A DNA stretch of 64,000 nucleotides from Lunularia cruciata (GCA_948567375.1 OX419762.1:56463034-56527033); one strand, 5' to 3'; positions 43,204 to 55,003 are shown, counted from the stretch's first letter. Notes: generated by a model from the letters alone, not told the origin. Made by a program: numbers and translations.

Positions 43204-44894
43204 CTAGAGTAAGCTATATGTACGCTTTACTCCAAAATGTCCTAGCTCCTCATGAGCATGACGGACCAACTGTGGTCTCTGTGATGGAAGTGGTACTACT
43301 CGCACTCTACCATCCTCCCATACACGCAAAAGGTGTCTACCCTCTAATCTGAACCGCTTGGCTCGCTGAAGAACACGGTCTCTCTCCTTGGCCCCAACTG
43401 TGCCACCCACAACACCAGTGTGAAGATAGTCCATCACTAAGACATCATCATGAATGTCTTGCTGAACTGTACCAATATCTTCACTCTCTGGATCTGTGAC
43501 CTCAATAACTCCTCTTGTATGCGCTGAGAGAGATACCACCAAAGCCTCTACAAATATACACAAAAAGGCCGATGCATGCCAACCTGGCACCATCTCCTCA
43601 TCTGTCTCACCATGCCGACGTGCTTCGGTCTGATCCTGCTGGCTGGGACATGGGTTTCTACTCAACCCATCTGCATCACGGTTCACTACTCTAGGTCTAT
43701 GAACAACCGTGAAATCATACTCCTGTAAAATCAGAGCCCATCATGCAAGCTTCCTTGAAAGCTTGTTGGACTCCATCAACCACTTCAGCGGCTGATGATG
43801 AGTGATGAGAGTGAAGGGGTTACCAAATAGGTAACATCAGAAATGTGCTACTGCCCAAATTGTTGCCAAGCACTCTCCCTCATATGAACTATACTTTACC
43901 TCCACTCAATTGTTGGAGCAACTAGCATAGGCCACCACAAACTCCTTCCCCTCATCATCATGCTAGGTGAGCACTGCTCCAAGCCCCAACATGCTCCAAT
44001 TAGTGTGAACTTGAAATGGTCGTCCCCTGATCGGTCTCCTAAAAATAGGAGCAGATGTCAACCTCTTCTTGAGCTCTACAAAAGCTCTCTCCTGCTCATC
44101 TCCCCAACACCACTCCTATGTAAGCTTGGTCAGCTTCGTCAAGGCCTTGGCAATGGCACTAAATCCTCTAACATAGCGGCGATAGAAGTTCGCCAACCCA
44201 AGGAATGCTCGCACTCTGCTCACATCCGTAGGCCGAGGAATATGTGCAATAGCCTCCACCTTGGTCTGCTGAACACCAAGTCCTCCGGGGTAGATAGTGT
44301 GACCCAAATACTCAACCTACTCGTAGAAGAAATTACACTTCCCAGGATGTAATTTGAGTCCATGAGATCGCAACCTCTCAAACACCTTCAACAACTGTCT
44401 CTCATGCTCCTCCACAGTAGTGCTATAAACCAAAATGTCATCAATATAGCACCGAGTAAAATCCAATCCAGCTAGAATCCTATCCATGACCCTCTGGAAC
44501 TTAGCAGGAGCATTCTTTAACCCAAATGGTAAGAACCTCCACTAATATAACACATCCTTGCCGTGAGGATCAATAGCCCAAAATGTTGTCTTGGACTTAT
44601 CCTCCTCCCTGATTGGCAACTGATGATATCCCGCTCAAAGATCCAAAGTACTGAAGACCTTTGCATGCCCAATTGCATCAAAAATCTCCTCCGGTGTAGG
44701 CATGGCATACCAATCAGCCATGGTCGTCGGTTGATAGGACGGTAATCTCCACACATCTGTCTATATGTATAGTTGCCATGCATATCCTTCTTGGCTGGCA
44801 TCACTGTCACTGATGCATACTCTCCATGTGAAATCTCTACCAAACCAGCCTCAAAAAGGTCACTACTCCGGCTCTGAATCAATGTCCTCTCCAT
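43204..44894 (-). pseudogene. pol: Element C reverse transcriptase and RNase H
   Basis: RT begins at about 44894 (LVEISHGEYASVTVMPAKKD, MCGDYRPINRR). It continues in shifted frames through FLPFGLKNAPAKFQRVMD to the catalytic YIDD at 44448-44437 and EYLGHTIYPGG. The connection block is RAFLGLANFYRRYVRGFSAI (44307-44116). RNase H is degraded (AYAS near 43900, HHQPLKW near 43775) and ends with NRDADGLSRNP at 43686, followed by the integrase zinc domain. YIDD differs from FIDD in families A and B, so C is a separate lineage. Confidence 0.87.
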
Positions 44895-45128
44895 CTCACT
44901 ATATCAATAAGGACGTCGGAAAACTAGTGTGTCGCTAGTCAGCTCAATCCGTATACCATGTCCCTTTAGAGTACCTAAATCCTTCATACTAAAGGCAAAA
45001 CAACTCGTGTGACTCCTCAAGAACCTCCAAACCCTCCGTCTTTCCTCTCCAATAAGCTTGGATCCAAGATCTAGCTCTCAAGTATCCTTTGTAACTGTAG
45101 TAGGAGTGGAAGACGTACTGACTGACTG

Positions 45129-45464
45129 CTACACTGGGCCCTTGGGAGCAATAGTGATATGCTTCCGACCACTAGAGGTCCCAACCTCTGTGTGAAAAAC
45201 TCCTTCCACTCTGGTTGCAAGCTCCACACGTCCTCTAGCTGCATCCCATGTGGACCAATGGTGTAATCCAAGTAGCCCACGCTCACCTGGATGGACTCCA
45301 AGTAGACCACTCTCCCTAGTAGCTATTGGATGTGTCCCGAGAATACCATGTCCACTCGGTCCATCGCCTCTTGCATGTGCCTGAATTATCTTGATAGGCA
45401 CAAGGCTCACAAGTGTCCGAGTGGTGATGCCTATCAAGCGCATCCTATGCTGCTCTGCCAAGCC
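45129..45464 (-). pseudogene. Element C linker between methyltransferase and RT
   Basis: Open continuation of the frame after the methyltransferase (45662-45129 overall), with Gly/His-rich sequence (HARGDGPSGHGILGTH) and a tail ELATRVEGVFHTEVGTSSGR leading toward RT. No known domain seen. It probably tethers the methyltransferase to RT in the polyprotein. Confidence 0.55.
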
Positions 45465-46412
45465 AAGGCTCACAGTCCAGGTCAAACTATTCAGGTCCAT
45501 AGCCTGACCTAACACCTGACGCCTGGATGCCTCTGACACTATTGGAATAGCAGTAAGACCAATAAAAACCCATTGCCCGCTCTCTCTCATCAACATTGGG
45601 CTCCACCAACTGCTGTAACTGTGAGTCCCAAACAAGTCCAGGTCCTCCCTCTCAAAAAGCATGAGAGCTTGGGAAACTCATGAGTGTGGGAAATGTAGCT
45701 CCAGGCTGTCCAACTAGGTTCACCACTGCCATAGGTGACCTATCAGCCACTACCACTGTCTGAGACTGACACTCAACATACAAGATATCATCAACAAGAA
45801 TGTGGTCCAGTCGTTGAATCCCATCATAAGCACGTTGTAGAACCTCTTTGCGTAAAAGGTTCGTCCACCAAAGACAAAGACAATGAGCCCGTGATCCCAC
45901 TTTGGTTGCATCTAACAATACAGCAGGTCCCATCCAAGAATGGACCTAATGTGACTCCCCACCACTCTAGTGCAAGAATCACCCATCAAGGGAACGTTCT
46001 TCAAAAGGTAAGCTGGAGAAATAGACTGATGAACCTGGAGATGTTGTAGTATCTGTAACATCTCCCAAAACACACCTGAACAAGGATCCTAAAGACCCAA
46101 ACTGCGGCCCGCACGTGTATGTCCCTAACATGGCCATCCAGAAATCACCAAGTGAATAGGCCCATGTCTCTCTAGGTCATGCGCCCCCAGTAAGGAAATA
46201 TCTCCTCGTAAGGCCTTCTGGTAACCACTGACTGTTGACATCGGTAATAACTCCGGATACCGATAGGCCAAGTGTGCCACATGATGTAGAGAGACTCGCC
46301 TAGCAGTCTCATCCCTCTCTACATACAAGTACCTCTGTACTCGTATACCTGCCTGTAACACCGCAGCTAGTCCGATGCTGATCCCACCAAACAACTCCAA
46401 TAGGCATATCCC
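45465..46412 (-). pseudogene. Element C: C5 cytosine-DNA methyltransferase domain
   Basis: About 315 codons between protease and RT, same strand. Motif I is LLELFGGISIGLAAVLQAGI (AdoMet binding, about 46403-46344). The acidic Glu of motif II is in YVERDE. Motif IV is VISGWPC (46148-46128), with the catalytic Cys kept and the next codon TAG where Gln of PCQ is expected. Motif VI is a NVPL block with Lys instead of Glu before it (KNVPL). Motif VIII-like is GSRAH...LWWTN (45905-45865). Motifs IX-X are ERERAMGF and VLGQAMDLNSLTW (45515-45475). The family transfers methyl from AdoMet to cytosine C5. At least one frameshift and several stops kill this copy. Motif order is that of DNMT enzymes; its exact subfamily needs a tree. 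Confidence 0.88.
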
Positions 46413-47252
46413 CTCTACTAGATACTGCCAAGCAATGAGTGTGGTATCCAGAGGTGTCAAAGCCATCGCCTTTGGAGGCTCATCCTCACACTCATCTCCT
46501 GATGGTACGAAGGCTCCACTCCAAGCCTGCTGCACCAACTGATCTGCATGTTGCTGCAATGCCTCCTCTGAATTCCACAATGGAACATCCAAGGTGGATG
46601 GAACAATCTCACTCGTACTCCATAGCCAAGTAATCTCCTCTGGTACTGGAGTATCCTCTGCATGGGCGTTCCCCTCCAACAAGTCACCAGGCCAAGTAAC
46701 TACACCGCTGAAAGCCAAAACTGATGCTGCCATGGTCCCGGATTGTAGTGAGCCAAGACTACCACTACTGAAGCGTACTGGTAGGCGACATACCCGTCCC
46801 TCACCAGACTGCCAACCAGGTCTATAAGAGGTTATCTCCTCCCAATAGTCAATGCTGAAACCCATGGGGTATAACACTGCTCCCCCAACTAGCACATCAT
46901 ATGACTCAGCTATTGTCGCAATAGCCAAAGCTCTCACCACCGAGCTATCAGTCAGATGACCAGGCTGAACCTGGACAACAAGCTCTCCACGTGTGATGTA
47001 CTATGTCGAACCACAACCTAGAGATGTTTGGATCTGAAATAGACACCTCTCCACATCGGTCTTCCGTAACTCCAGACCGACAATTGCAGCCTTCCCCAAC
47101 ATAAGGGGCTGCGCACCAGAGTCTAACAAGACTCTTTGTGGTGTATAGACTTTCCTTGAAGGTCCCACCAAACAAAAAATCCCCCTCTGGTTATCCAATA
47201 GGACAACACCAGGTGTAAACCGCGCTCTCTCAAAGGCCGGTCTAGCTGGCAA
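46413..47252 (-). pseudogene. pol: Element C aspartic protease and linker
   Basis: The minus strand reads RVLLDSGAQPLMLGKAAI (DSGA catalytic triad, in 47252-47001) and then, after one stop, SYDVLVGGAVLYPMGFSIDYW (flap and dimer region, near 46880). A linker of about 110 residues rich in Trp and acidic residues (LEGNAHAEDTPVPEE, SGDECEDEPPKAMA) joins it to the methyltransferase without a frame change in 46940-46125. That uninterrupted frame shows the methyltransferase belongs to the polyprotein rather than to a separate gene. Confidence 0.85.
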
Positions 47253-47255
47253 CTC

Positions 47256-50040
47256 CTACAGTCTAGCCGCTACTGCCTGCCATAAACCACTGGTCGCTGA
47301 ACGGATCCCATGCTCCTCAACCAAGTTAGCTCCACTACCAACCACCTCTACTCTAGTAGTGGGAACTGCACTATCCCTACTCTCACACAACGTGGCAGCC
47401 AACCGGAATACCGGGGCTGGGTCAACTCCCAATGTAAACATATCACTGACCAAAAACAAAGGACGCCGCATAATCAGCTGAGCCGCCCCCAACATCATGC
47501 TAGACTCAGTCTGTGTAGTAATAGGTGGCTGACTAGCAAGTAGTCCATCATGTACTCCATCACCACCTACCACACCTGGGAAGTCTAAGAACCATGGATG
47601 TCATCTGCAATGCCTCAAATAGCGTGAAAGACTAGGGAAGTCTGACATGTCTCCCAACCTCTCCTCTCTGTGGGTCTAACTCCACTGATGCTCCTCTAGG
47701 CTCTAGAGCACGTACTGCACGCCTAGTCACTGCTGCAGATGCATCCACCTGGGCTGCTCCGCACATGAAGTCCAAAGCATCTCTATCACCAGCATATGAG
47801 GTGGAAGCCTCAGCACCCGAATCTGATCTCCTCTGAGCAATAGCCATGCTAGCCAATCTCTGCTCCAACTGCTCAATCCGAGTAGCCATAGTTGTGTCAG
47901 AAGTAAGAGCAGGTACTGCACTCCTACTAGGTGTAGATCCTCTACCACCACCTCTACCACCTCGTCCTCCATGAACTAGAGCTCCTCTACTACCTGCCAT
48001 AGCAACCCTACCACTCCGTAACTCCGGGTGTAGGTCAAAACACCGGTCACTAGTGTGACCAAATCTGTGGCAATGCTCACACTGCCTCTATGCTGGCTGT
48101 GATGCACCAGAGGTATCAAGTCCGCTGCCTTGAGTACACTCTCTCCTATTATGAGGTCCACCACAAGTCCAACAAGCAACACCACCACTCCCTGGCTGCT
48201 GCTGACCCAAAAATGAGGGTAAGGGCCTAGCTCCACTAGGCCCTCCCCTCGCTCTATAGGATCAAGGTTGTCCACCTTGTCCTTGAAAACCAACTAGGCG
48301 TGGTGCACTCTGCTGCACTCTAGAAGAAGTCACAGCCGTGGATGAGGTTTCCCTACCAAATCCAGATGTCACCACTCTCTCCTCCACCATGTTGAGCTCA
48401 ATATGCTCAGCCAAACCAAAGACTACTGCCAAAGTGGGCAAAGTAGCCTGCAACAACGTAGCATCACAAACTCTATGTTGCAACTCCCTATCCAGTATCT
48501 CATACCAAAATTGGACTGCCTGGGCCTCAGTAACTCCCTAAGTGAAACTGATCAGCCGCCTCATGTGAGTACATGCCTCACGTAGGCTCTCTCCAGCCTT
48601 CAGCTAGAACTCCTGCAAGCTCCTCAGCTTGTCTATCCTGTGAGCCGGCATGTCTCTCACTCAGGATGAACCTCTGATGGCTATTATGGTAGCGCACCAT
48701 GGACTAAGAAGGCAAGGAACCCCAACTCCATCATACTCCTCCAAGGCTAACACTCCAAGACTCAAGACATTGCTCACTAGAGAACTCAATGAGAGAGAGA
48801 TAGTTGCAAATGAAAGGATGATGAGTACCTCCTCACCCCTTGTTTATATACTTGTGAAATAGTTACATACCAAAGTTACTAATTACCGTAGTAACTCAAG
48901 TTACTAGACTAAAAGTCAAGTAAAGTCAAAAAGTAGAAAGGAATATCCATTCACATGGGCATATTCCCCTTATCTTGACCCAACCACTAAAGCAAGGATT
49001 CCTTCACATGGGCTATCCTTGGACTAAAGAAGAATCCAAAACAAAAAGGCTTGCGGGCCCAAGAGTTCTCAACTCTTTCCCCAAAGCCAAACACCTAGGA
49101 ATAATACCAAGTCAACACACTAAAATCCAAAATAGTGGTGCTCATCTTTTCTACTTCCTCTAAAGTAAGGTCCTATCTATCTTAGCTATGACTAACTTTA
49201 GCTAACCATGACTAATATAGAACCATCCTTTATCTCTATATAAATAATATCTCTTAAGTACTTGTAATACCAAGTTAAATATCACAATACCACACACATG
49301 CACATATGGGTGTTACAGTCCGCACTCCCTGGTACATCTGCCTCAAACATAGGAAGAACTCCACCATGGGGTTAAACCCTGGTACCACACCACCTCCTGT
49401 AGCAGTACCTCCACTCGTAGTAGCACTATCTCCAGCTAGTGCACCTCCACTAGCTCCACCAACACTACTCGAGCTAGAACTCGTGGGTACAGCCGATCTA
49501 CTCCTGGCTACCAAGCCTGAAGTGATGGAAACATAGTGTGGAGACCAATACTGTCTCCATAACTCAATCTCCTCCAAATGAGCTCTCCTGAACTCATGGT
49601 AGTCATCCATTGGCAGACCCTCCAAGTGCTAAAACAACCCCTTCCATGCCATGAAGGGTGTGAACAAAGTCGGGTTCCGCATCTGTTGCAAATCACACCA
49701 ACTATCAAACTCCTAAATGAAGTCATCCAACACAATGGTACCCATTGTACCAGAGTAACACCTAGGGCCTTTGGAGGCCCCATAAATCTTTTCCATGTCC
49801 CACAACAACGGTGCGGACACACCAAGTGCACTCTCAATTGAATCAGCTCCTATGTCAAACTCCAACTCAGAGTCAATCTCCTCTCTCACTGGGACCTGAG
49901 ATACAAGTTGATACCAAGCACCACTTCGAGTAAACCCATTGTGTACTACAGGGCTAACTCCTTTGGAATCTCTAACGAACTCCGTCGTGACAAAGTAACC
50001 ACAACAACAAACCCGAACCACCAACTGCAACCGCAAGTCG
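47256..50040 (-). pseudogene. gag: Element C Gag (split by a solo LTR)
   Basis: The N-terminal part is in 50036-49713 (LVSQVPVREEIDSELEFD). The capsid part 49710-49321 contains FRRAHLEEIELWRQYWSPHYV and a Ser/Gly-rich stretch. It is interrupted at 49317-48639 by a solo family A LTR. It resumes with SLQEF-LKAGESLREACTHMRRL and LLQATLPTLAVVFGLAEHIE (48630-48262). Two zinc knuckles follow: CWTCGGPHNRREC (near 48160) and CEHCHRFGHTSDRC (near 48070). A Gly/Arg-rich region (HGGRGGRGGGRG, 47970-47935) leads to the protease. Stops are present throughout. Confidence 0.82.
48639..49317 (-). repeat. Solo family A LTR nested in element C gag
   Basis: A 679-bp LTR in reverse orientation: TGTGAGCCGGC at 48639 to GGGTGTTACA at 49317. 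The TATA box is at 48843-48850 in reverse. It lacks the 13-bp motif and is closest to the A2 LTRs. Flanks ATCC (48635-48638) and GTCC (49318-49321) suggest a 4-bp TSD with one change. No internal sequence. Confidence 0.92.
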
Positions 50041-50390
50041 TAATCGCAAGTACCCCACCAAGTGCCAATACCAACTAAGCACCACCCACTAATGTAACTC
50101 TAACCGAGATAACTACACTAGGGGAAAGGGCAACCTATAACCTGCCATCATAACACGCACTCTCACAATCTGCAGGTCATCACTTCCTGCCTCATCGGAG
50201 AGAAACAAAGGTAGTCTGATTGGTCATCACTCCAGCCTCACCACCGAGAGCACACCAGAGCACCAATGTTCAAAAGTCATGGCACCTCACACAAACGTGG
50301 TGCACAAACAGGAAGCAGAGAATGGAGGGAGTCCAATCACAAGAAATCTAAACAAAAACCCTCCATCTCATAACACAACACGGGACTGAC
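50041..50390 (-). other. Element C 5' leader
   Basis: Sequence between the primer site and gag. No further ORF or motif could be supported. Confidence 0.45.
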
Positions 50391-50400
50391 TCTGCCACCA
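50391..50400 (-). other. Element C primer-binding site (initiator-Met type)
   Basis: The minus strand reads TGGTGGCAGA(GTC), two differences from the common plant TGGTATCAGAGC that pairs with initiator tRNA-Met. It lies 2 bases inside the LTR end. Confidence 0.6.
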
Positions 50401-50402
50401 TT

Positions 50403-51717
50403 TGGCATTTGACATAAGAGGAGTTTGTATCTAAGTCCTAAGCTACCAGGATCACCAAGAATGGGATCAAACTGCCTCTCCTAGCCAAAGCTACATGTGT
50501 ATAGATAACAGTGGCACAGTCACTATGACAACAAGTGAGGGTGGACCAGTTGGCTAGGGCACCAGTCTAGGAACAAGAGATCTAGGGGTCAAACCCTATC
50601 GCACACAATCTAGCAGGAAAGGCAGATTTTGCCAACCAATGACCAAGATCTACTCTAAACTAGCTGGCTTGCTGGCCGTTCTGGCCCTTCTAGGCCTTTG
50701 TAGCCTCTCATAGCCCACAGCCCTATGCCTCAAAGCCTCTAAATGCCAAATGAGGCCTTTCTTGTTGCCACTTCGAACCTCCTCTAAAATTAGTGAAACT
50801 TCTCCAAATCTGCGAAACTCCTCCAAATCTGGCCAAACAGCAAAAACTCCTCCAATTTTGGCATAAATCTGACGTAAACCCTAAAGATGGTTGTCCGCCA
50901 AATGCCCCACTAACTTTCCACTCGAGCCAAATTGACAAAATAGGTTTTTCCAAATCACAATTTCATGAGAAGAGCTTCCCAACTCCACCTTCAATTTGAC
51001 TTTCTGAGCCCAACTCGCAGCAAATTAGTCCTACCTTCACCTCTTGAGCTCAAAATCACAACATTGCTCAAAAATTGCTCCTTCTTTGCTCAAAATTTGG
51101 CCAGCGCTTCTGCACACCGTCTGCCTAACTGCCAAATCTGCATCAATCGATTGAGCTTCTACACACTAGGGAAACACTAAACTTGAATCGAGCTACCAAC
51201 GATCCATTGAGCTTGGAGATACCACCAACACTCACAATTCCCCCTAACTTCACTTCTTTGATGTAATCAGATTGCTTAACACTCTCAACTCAACTCAACT
51301 CAACTCAGATCAGTACTTGATCTGCCACTCTATAAACTGCCAACAATTGGGCATTGATTACAGTCAAGCCATACCCACTCAAGCATAGAGAATCCAGGTG
51401 ATGCTTGCCGGCCTCTGTCCACCATAGCCAGGAACTCGAAGGCTTAACATCAGAGAAGTGAGCTCTCTGGAGCTCACTTCAAAACTATACCCCCTGGACT
51501 CGAGCTAGCATTGAAACCCTAACGGTCCCGCTGACGGCACACTCGACGGTGCAAATGGTGCAAAGTGACGGTGGGCCCCACCATGAAGTCAGTACCCTGA
51601 ACACAAAATCTAACCGTCGGAAAGTAGTCTCTGAGAAACTACTAGAATAACTCTAACTACTATCATTGGAACTCCAGTGTCCGAGCATCTAGATGCGGAA
51701 CTACAAATGGCGTGACA
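50403..51717 (-). repeat. Element C 5' LTR
   Basis: About 1.3 kb. In its own direction it starts TGTCACGCCATTTG (51717) and ends AATGCCA (50403) just before the primer site. The outer 450 bp (51265-51717) match 41291-41739. The pentamer repeat CAACT (51288-51306) is one unit longer than in the left copy. Confidence 0.72.
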
Positions 51718-51718
51718 A

Positions 51719-52480
51719 GTGGATGCGGAGATAGCAAGTTGTATGATTACATCCATACCCATTGATTCGGGGTCAAGTGTGAATGTCATGACAGAAGACA
51801 CTGCACATCGACTGGGATACACAACATTTGAACCAACACCCCGAATACTTAAGTTTGCGGATCAAACCAGGAGACCGCCCTTGGGCATGTTGTTGAATAT
51901 CACCATGATTATAGGAGGGGTGCCCTTCAAATTAAATTACATTTTTTTACAACCAGTAACCAAAATTGGCTACCCTCTCTTGATTGGAGGACCCTGGTTG
52001 TACAATGCCTAGGTTATGGTGGATTGGCACCAGCAAAAATTACGATTTAAAGACATTTCATCTAAAGAACAAAAGCTGGTGACGGTGAGTTAGACAAAGG
52101 TTCCTCATCTTGGGAAACTACTTTGTTAGAAGACAAGGATGAATCCAAAGATTCATTGTCTTTGTCTTCTACGGACTCCAAAGCCAACGTCCGAGTAAAT
52201 TATTTGGAATGCTATGAGGTAGAGGTCGAAGATGAAGACCCATACAACATTGCCTCAGGTGAACAAGACTTGGAGGAAGGGGGTTTGACAACAATACGTC
52301 TCGGATTGAGCCGAGTAAGTCACGTAGAAGGTGTCATTAACCCCGATGACTGTCAAGATGTGGTCTTGACTGAAGAAAAGATTTTGAAGATTTCAAAGAT
52401 AGTCACCGCCGAGGAGTAAGCAGGATATACTGCACTGTTTATAGAGTTCCAAGATGTATTCGCCTGGTCTATTGACCAAA
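51719..52480 (+). pseudogene. pol: B element protease
   Basis: Resumes the B internal frame after element C. The catalytic PIDSGSSVNVM (DSG) lies in 51760-51792, with KIGYPLLIGGPWLYNA as the C-terminal block (51964-52012). A charged linker follows (52123-52419, NYLECYEVEVEDEDPYNIAS). The element C junction falls about 40 bp upstream of the active site, so the domain itself is nearly whole. Stops after 52012 and near 52418 separate it from RT. Confidence 0.85.
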
Positions 52481-52539
52481 TGCCAGGAATTACATGAGAA
52501 TTTGGCGAGCACCGGATTGATCTAGTCGAAGGTGCAGTT

Positions 52540-53330
52540 CTGGTTCAACAAAGACAATACCGCTTGAACCCAAAGTACTCCCTCTTGGTAAAAGACAAAA
52601 TTGATAAGTACTTAGGGGCCAAAATAATTTTCCATGTTCTAAGTAGTGAGTGGGTTTCTCCCATTGTCATCATTCCAAAGAAGAAGATAGGGAAAATTTG
52701 AGTGTGCCAAGATTTTTGCAAATTGAATGCAGTCACCCGAAAGGACCATCATCCTTTACCATTTACAGATACAATTCTAGACCAAGTAGCTGGTCATCCA
52801 TGCTATAGTTTTCTTGATGGATTTTCAGGGTACAATCAAGTATCCATTCAAGAAGAAGACAAGGACAAAACCACATTCACGACTGATTGGGGCACTTTTG
52901 CTTACAATCAAATGCCCTTTGGATTGTGTAATGCTCCTGCTACTTTCCAACGGATGATGAACCCAATATTCAAAGATTTTCTGCGTAAATTTGTGGAAGT
53001 CTTCATTGATGATTTTTGTGTGTTTGGGCAAAGAGATGTACATTTAGATTACCTTTGCCAAACTTTTGAAAGGTGTTGTTTTGCTGGCTTGTCATTACAC
53101 CCGGAGAAATGCTTCTTCGCAATGAAGGAGGGAATTCTTCTGGGGCATCGGGTGTCAAGCCAAGGTATTGAAGTGGATGTCGAGAAGGTTAAAGTAATTG
53201 CAGCTTTGGAATCCTTGAAGAACATCCGGGAGCCTTCTTGGGACATGTTGGATACTACAGACTCTTTGTGTCAAATTATGTGTTGCTTGCTGCACCCCTT
53301 ACCAAGCTTCTGAAGAAATCCGAAGATTAT
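52540..53330 (+). pseudogene. pol: B element reverse transcriptase
   Basis: RT starts in broken frame (SEWVSPIVIIPKKK near 52645) and is open from 52702: CQDFCKLNAVTRKDHHPLPF, MPFGLCNAPATFQRMM and catalytic FIDDFCVFG (about 53002-53028). The end of RT (HPEKCFFAMKEGILLGH) is followed by a frameshift near 53230, after which the connection continues at 53238. The FIDDF motif resembles Athila/Tat-like non-chromovirus elements. Confidence 0.87.
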
Positions 53331-54224
53331 CTATGGGAAGCAAATCAAGAAGAAGCTTTCCAGGTGTTGAAGAAGAAACTGGTTGAAGCACCAGTCATGA
53401 GGGCCCCAAATTGGGACGTCCCTTTTCATAGTTATGTGGACACTTTGTCCATGGCCATTGGAGTTGTCTTAAGTCAGAAGGACGAGAAGAAAAAGGACTA
53501 CCCGGTGTATTATGCCAGCCGACAACTTTCAGTTTCTGAAAAGAACTACTCAACGACTAAAAGAGAAGCACTCGGAATGGTGTATGCCTGCAAGAAATTT
53601 TACCACTACCTATTAGGATACGAATTTTTCTTCTATGTGGACCATTATGCACTACAACACTTGGTCAAGAAGGCAGATTTGTTCGGGCGAATTGCACGAT
53701 GGATCTTGTTGTTACAAGAATTCACATACACTGTACAAGTAAGGAAAGGAGCTTCACATTCAAATGCGGACTTCTTATCCAGGTTAGAAACTCAAGACCA
53801 AGATTTGGAAATTGATGATTGGTTTCCTGATGAAGAGCTATATCATTTAATGGCTATTCAAAGTATGCGGTATGCAGCAGAATATCATTATTTGCATACG
53901 TGCCATTGTCCTGAGGGGCTGGACTTGGAACAACAGGCCGTCTTTCTTCGGAAAATGGGACCATACCAATTGAAACACAACATTTTGTTTATAATGGGTG
54001 AAGATGAAGTACTTTGGAGATGTCTGGAAGCATACGAAGTAGGAGGAGTAATCAAATCCTTGCACTCAGAAGCATCGGGTGGACACTATGCCTTGAAAAA
54101 TACGGTGAAGAAAATTCTTTCGGTGGGATATTGGTGGCCTACAATGTATAAAGATACTCATGCCCATATTTGGAGTTGTGATTCCTGTCAAAGAACAAGG
54201 AAACCGACGGTGACTTCCCAGTAG
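53238..54224 (+). CDS. pol: B element RNase H and integrase zinc domain
   Basis: 328 open codons. The connection has GYYRLFVSNY and APLTKLLKKSEDYLW. RNase H has YVDTLSMAIG, KREALGMVYA and YVDHYALQHL, supplying the three acidic residues, and ends with HSNADFLSRLE. The integrase zinc domain is HSEASGGHYALKNT ... WSCDSCQRTRK. The stop at 54222 (CAG to TAG type) precedes the catalytic core. Confidence 0.88.
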   Translation: MGHVGYYRLFVSNYVLLAAPLTKLLKKSEDYLWEANQEEAFQVLKKKLVEAPVMRAPNWDVPFHSYVDTLSMAIGVVLSQKDEKKKDYPVYYASRQLSVSEKNYSTTKREALGMVYACKKFYHYLLGYEFFFYVDHYALQHLVKKADLFGRIARWILLLQEFTYTVQVRKGASHSNADFLSRLETQDQDLEIDDWFPDEELYHLMAIQSMRYAAEYHYLHTCHCPEGLDLEQQAVFLRKMGPYQLKHNILFIMGEDEVLWRCLEAYEVGGVIKSLHSEASGGHYALKNTVKKILSVGYWWPTMYKDTHAHIWSCDSCQRTRKPTVTSQ

Positions 54225-54782
54225 CCTTTGAAACCAATTTTTCCTCTGGCCCCATTTGAGAAATGGGGTATTGATTTTGTGAGACCTATTTAACCAATAA
54301 CCCGTGTCACAAGGAAGAGGTACATCTTAGTATGTACCGATTATGCCACCAAGATGGTGGAAGCAAAGGCAACACGAAGAGATGATGCAGAGACAGTAGC
54401 AGAATTTTTCTTCCAAAACATTATTTCCCGTTATGGGTGTCCTCTGGAATTGGTCAGTGATTGGGAAACTCATTTTTTGAACTCAATGGTGGAAGCGTTA
54501 ACCAAATACTTCCAAATTAAGCATCAGAAGACCACGCCTTACAACCCAAGAGCAAATGGACTTACGGAGAAAGCCAATGGATTGCTGTGTAAAATTTTGA
54601 ATAAGATGATAGTCAATTATGCCTATGACTGGGATACAAAGTTACTTGCAGCGTTGAGGGCATATCGAACAACTGAAAAGATTACTACCAAGCAAACTCC
54701 TTATTTCCTGACATACGGATTGCATCCCATATTACCAGTTGAGTTTGAAGTACCGACATATAGAATACTTTGTGAAGAATGA
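54225..54782 (+). pseudogene. pol: B element integrase catalytic core
   Basis: FEKWGIDFV (first Asp, near 54275) is followed by a stop and then the open stretch 54354-54782 with ELVSDWETHF (second Asp) and NGLTEKANGLL (Glu). The next block is RAYRTTEKITTKQTPYFLTYGLHPILP. A TGA at 54780 ends the frame; some C-terminal similarity continues to about 54950. No chromodomain is visible before the polypurine tract. Confidence 0.87.
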
Positions 54783-55003
54783 TTGTCAGAAGAAGAAAGC
54801 CAAGATCTTCGGATCCATCAACTGATGTGGTTGGAAGAGAAAAGGGATGATGCAAGCAAACTACAAAGGAAATTCAAGAACAACGGAAGGTTCGGCACGA
54901 TAAAAGACTCGCATCAATGGTTGGAGGGTTAGAAAATATTGGACACTAAACCCAACTTTGTATAAAAACCCGGTTTTTGGTGTTCATGGGGACGCTCACA
55001 TTT

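Larger units (their letters stand above)
41185..51717 (-). mobile_element. Element C: Ty3/gypsy retrotransposon with methyltransferase and PHD finger
   Basis: Minus-strand element of about 9.85 kb once the nested solo LTR is removed. Order in its own direction is 5' LTR (51717-50403), primer site, gag with two zinc knuckles, protease, C5 cytosine methyltransferase, RT, RNase H, integrase, PHD finger, polypurine tract (41861-41848) and a rearranged 3' LTR. Probable 4-bp TSD GGTG/AGTG (41181-41184 and 51718-51721, one mismatch). Removing it rejoins the B element gag-protease frame (EDLGYLEV then DAEIASCM). It is GC-richer than its neighbours. YIDD and YRRYVRGFSAIA-type features resemble other plant Ty3/gypsy pol. 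Confidence 0.88.

Noticed and set aside
45465-47252. A host DNA methyltransferase gene lying between transposons
   Set aside because: The domain is in one open frame with the protease upstream and is followed by RT and integrase on the same strand, with no introns, promoter or regulatory domains.
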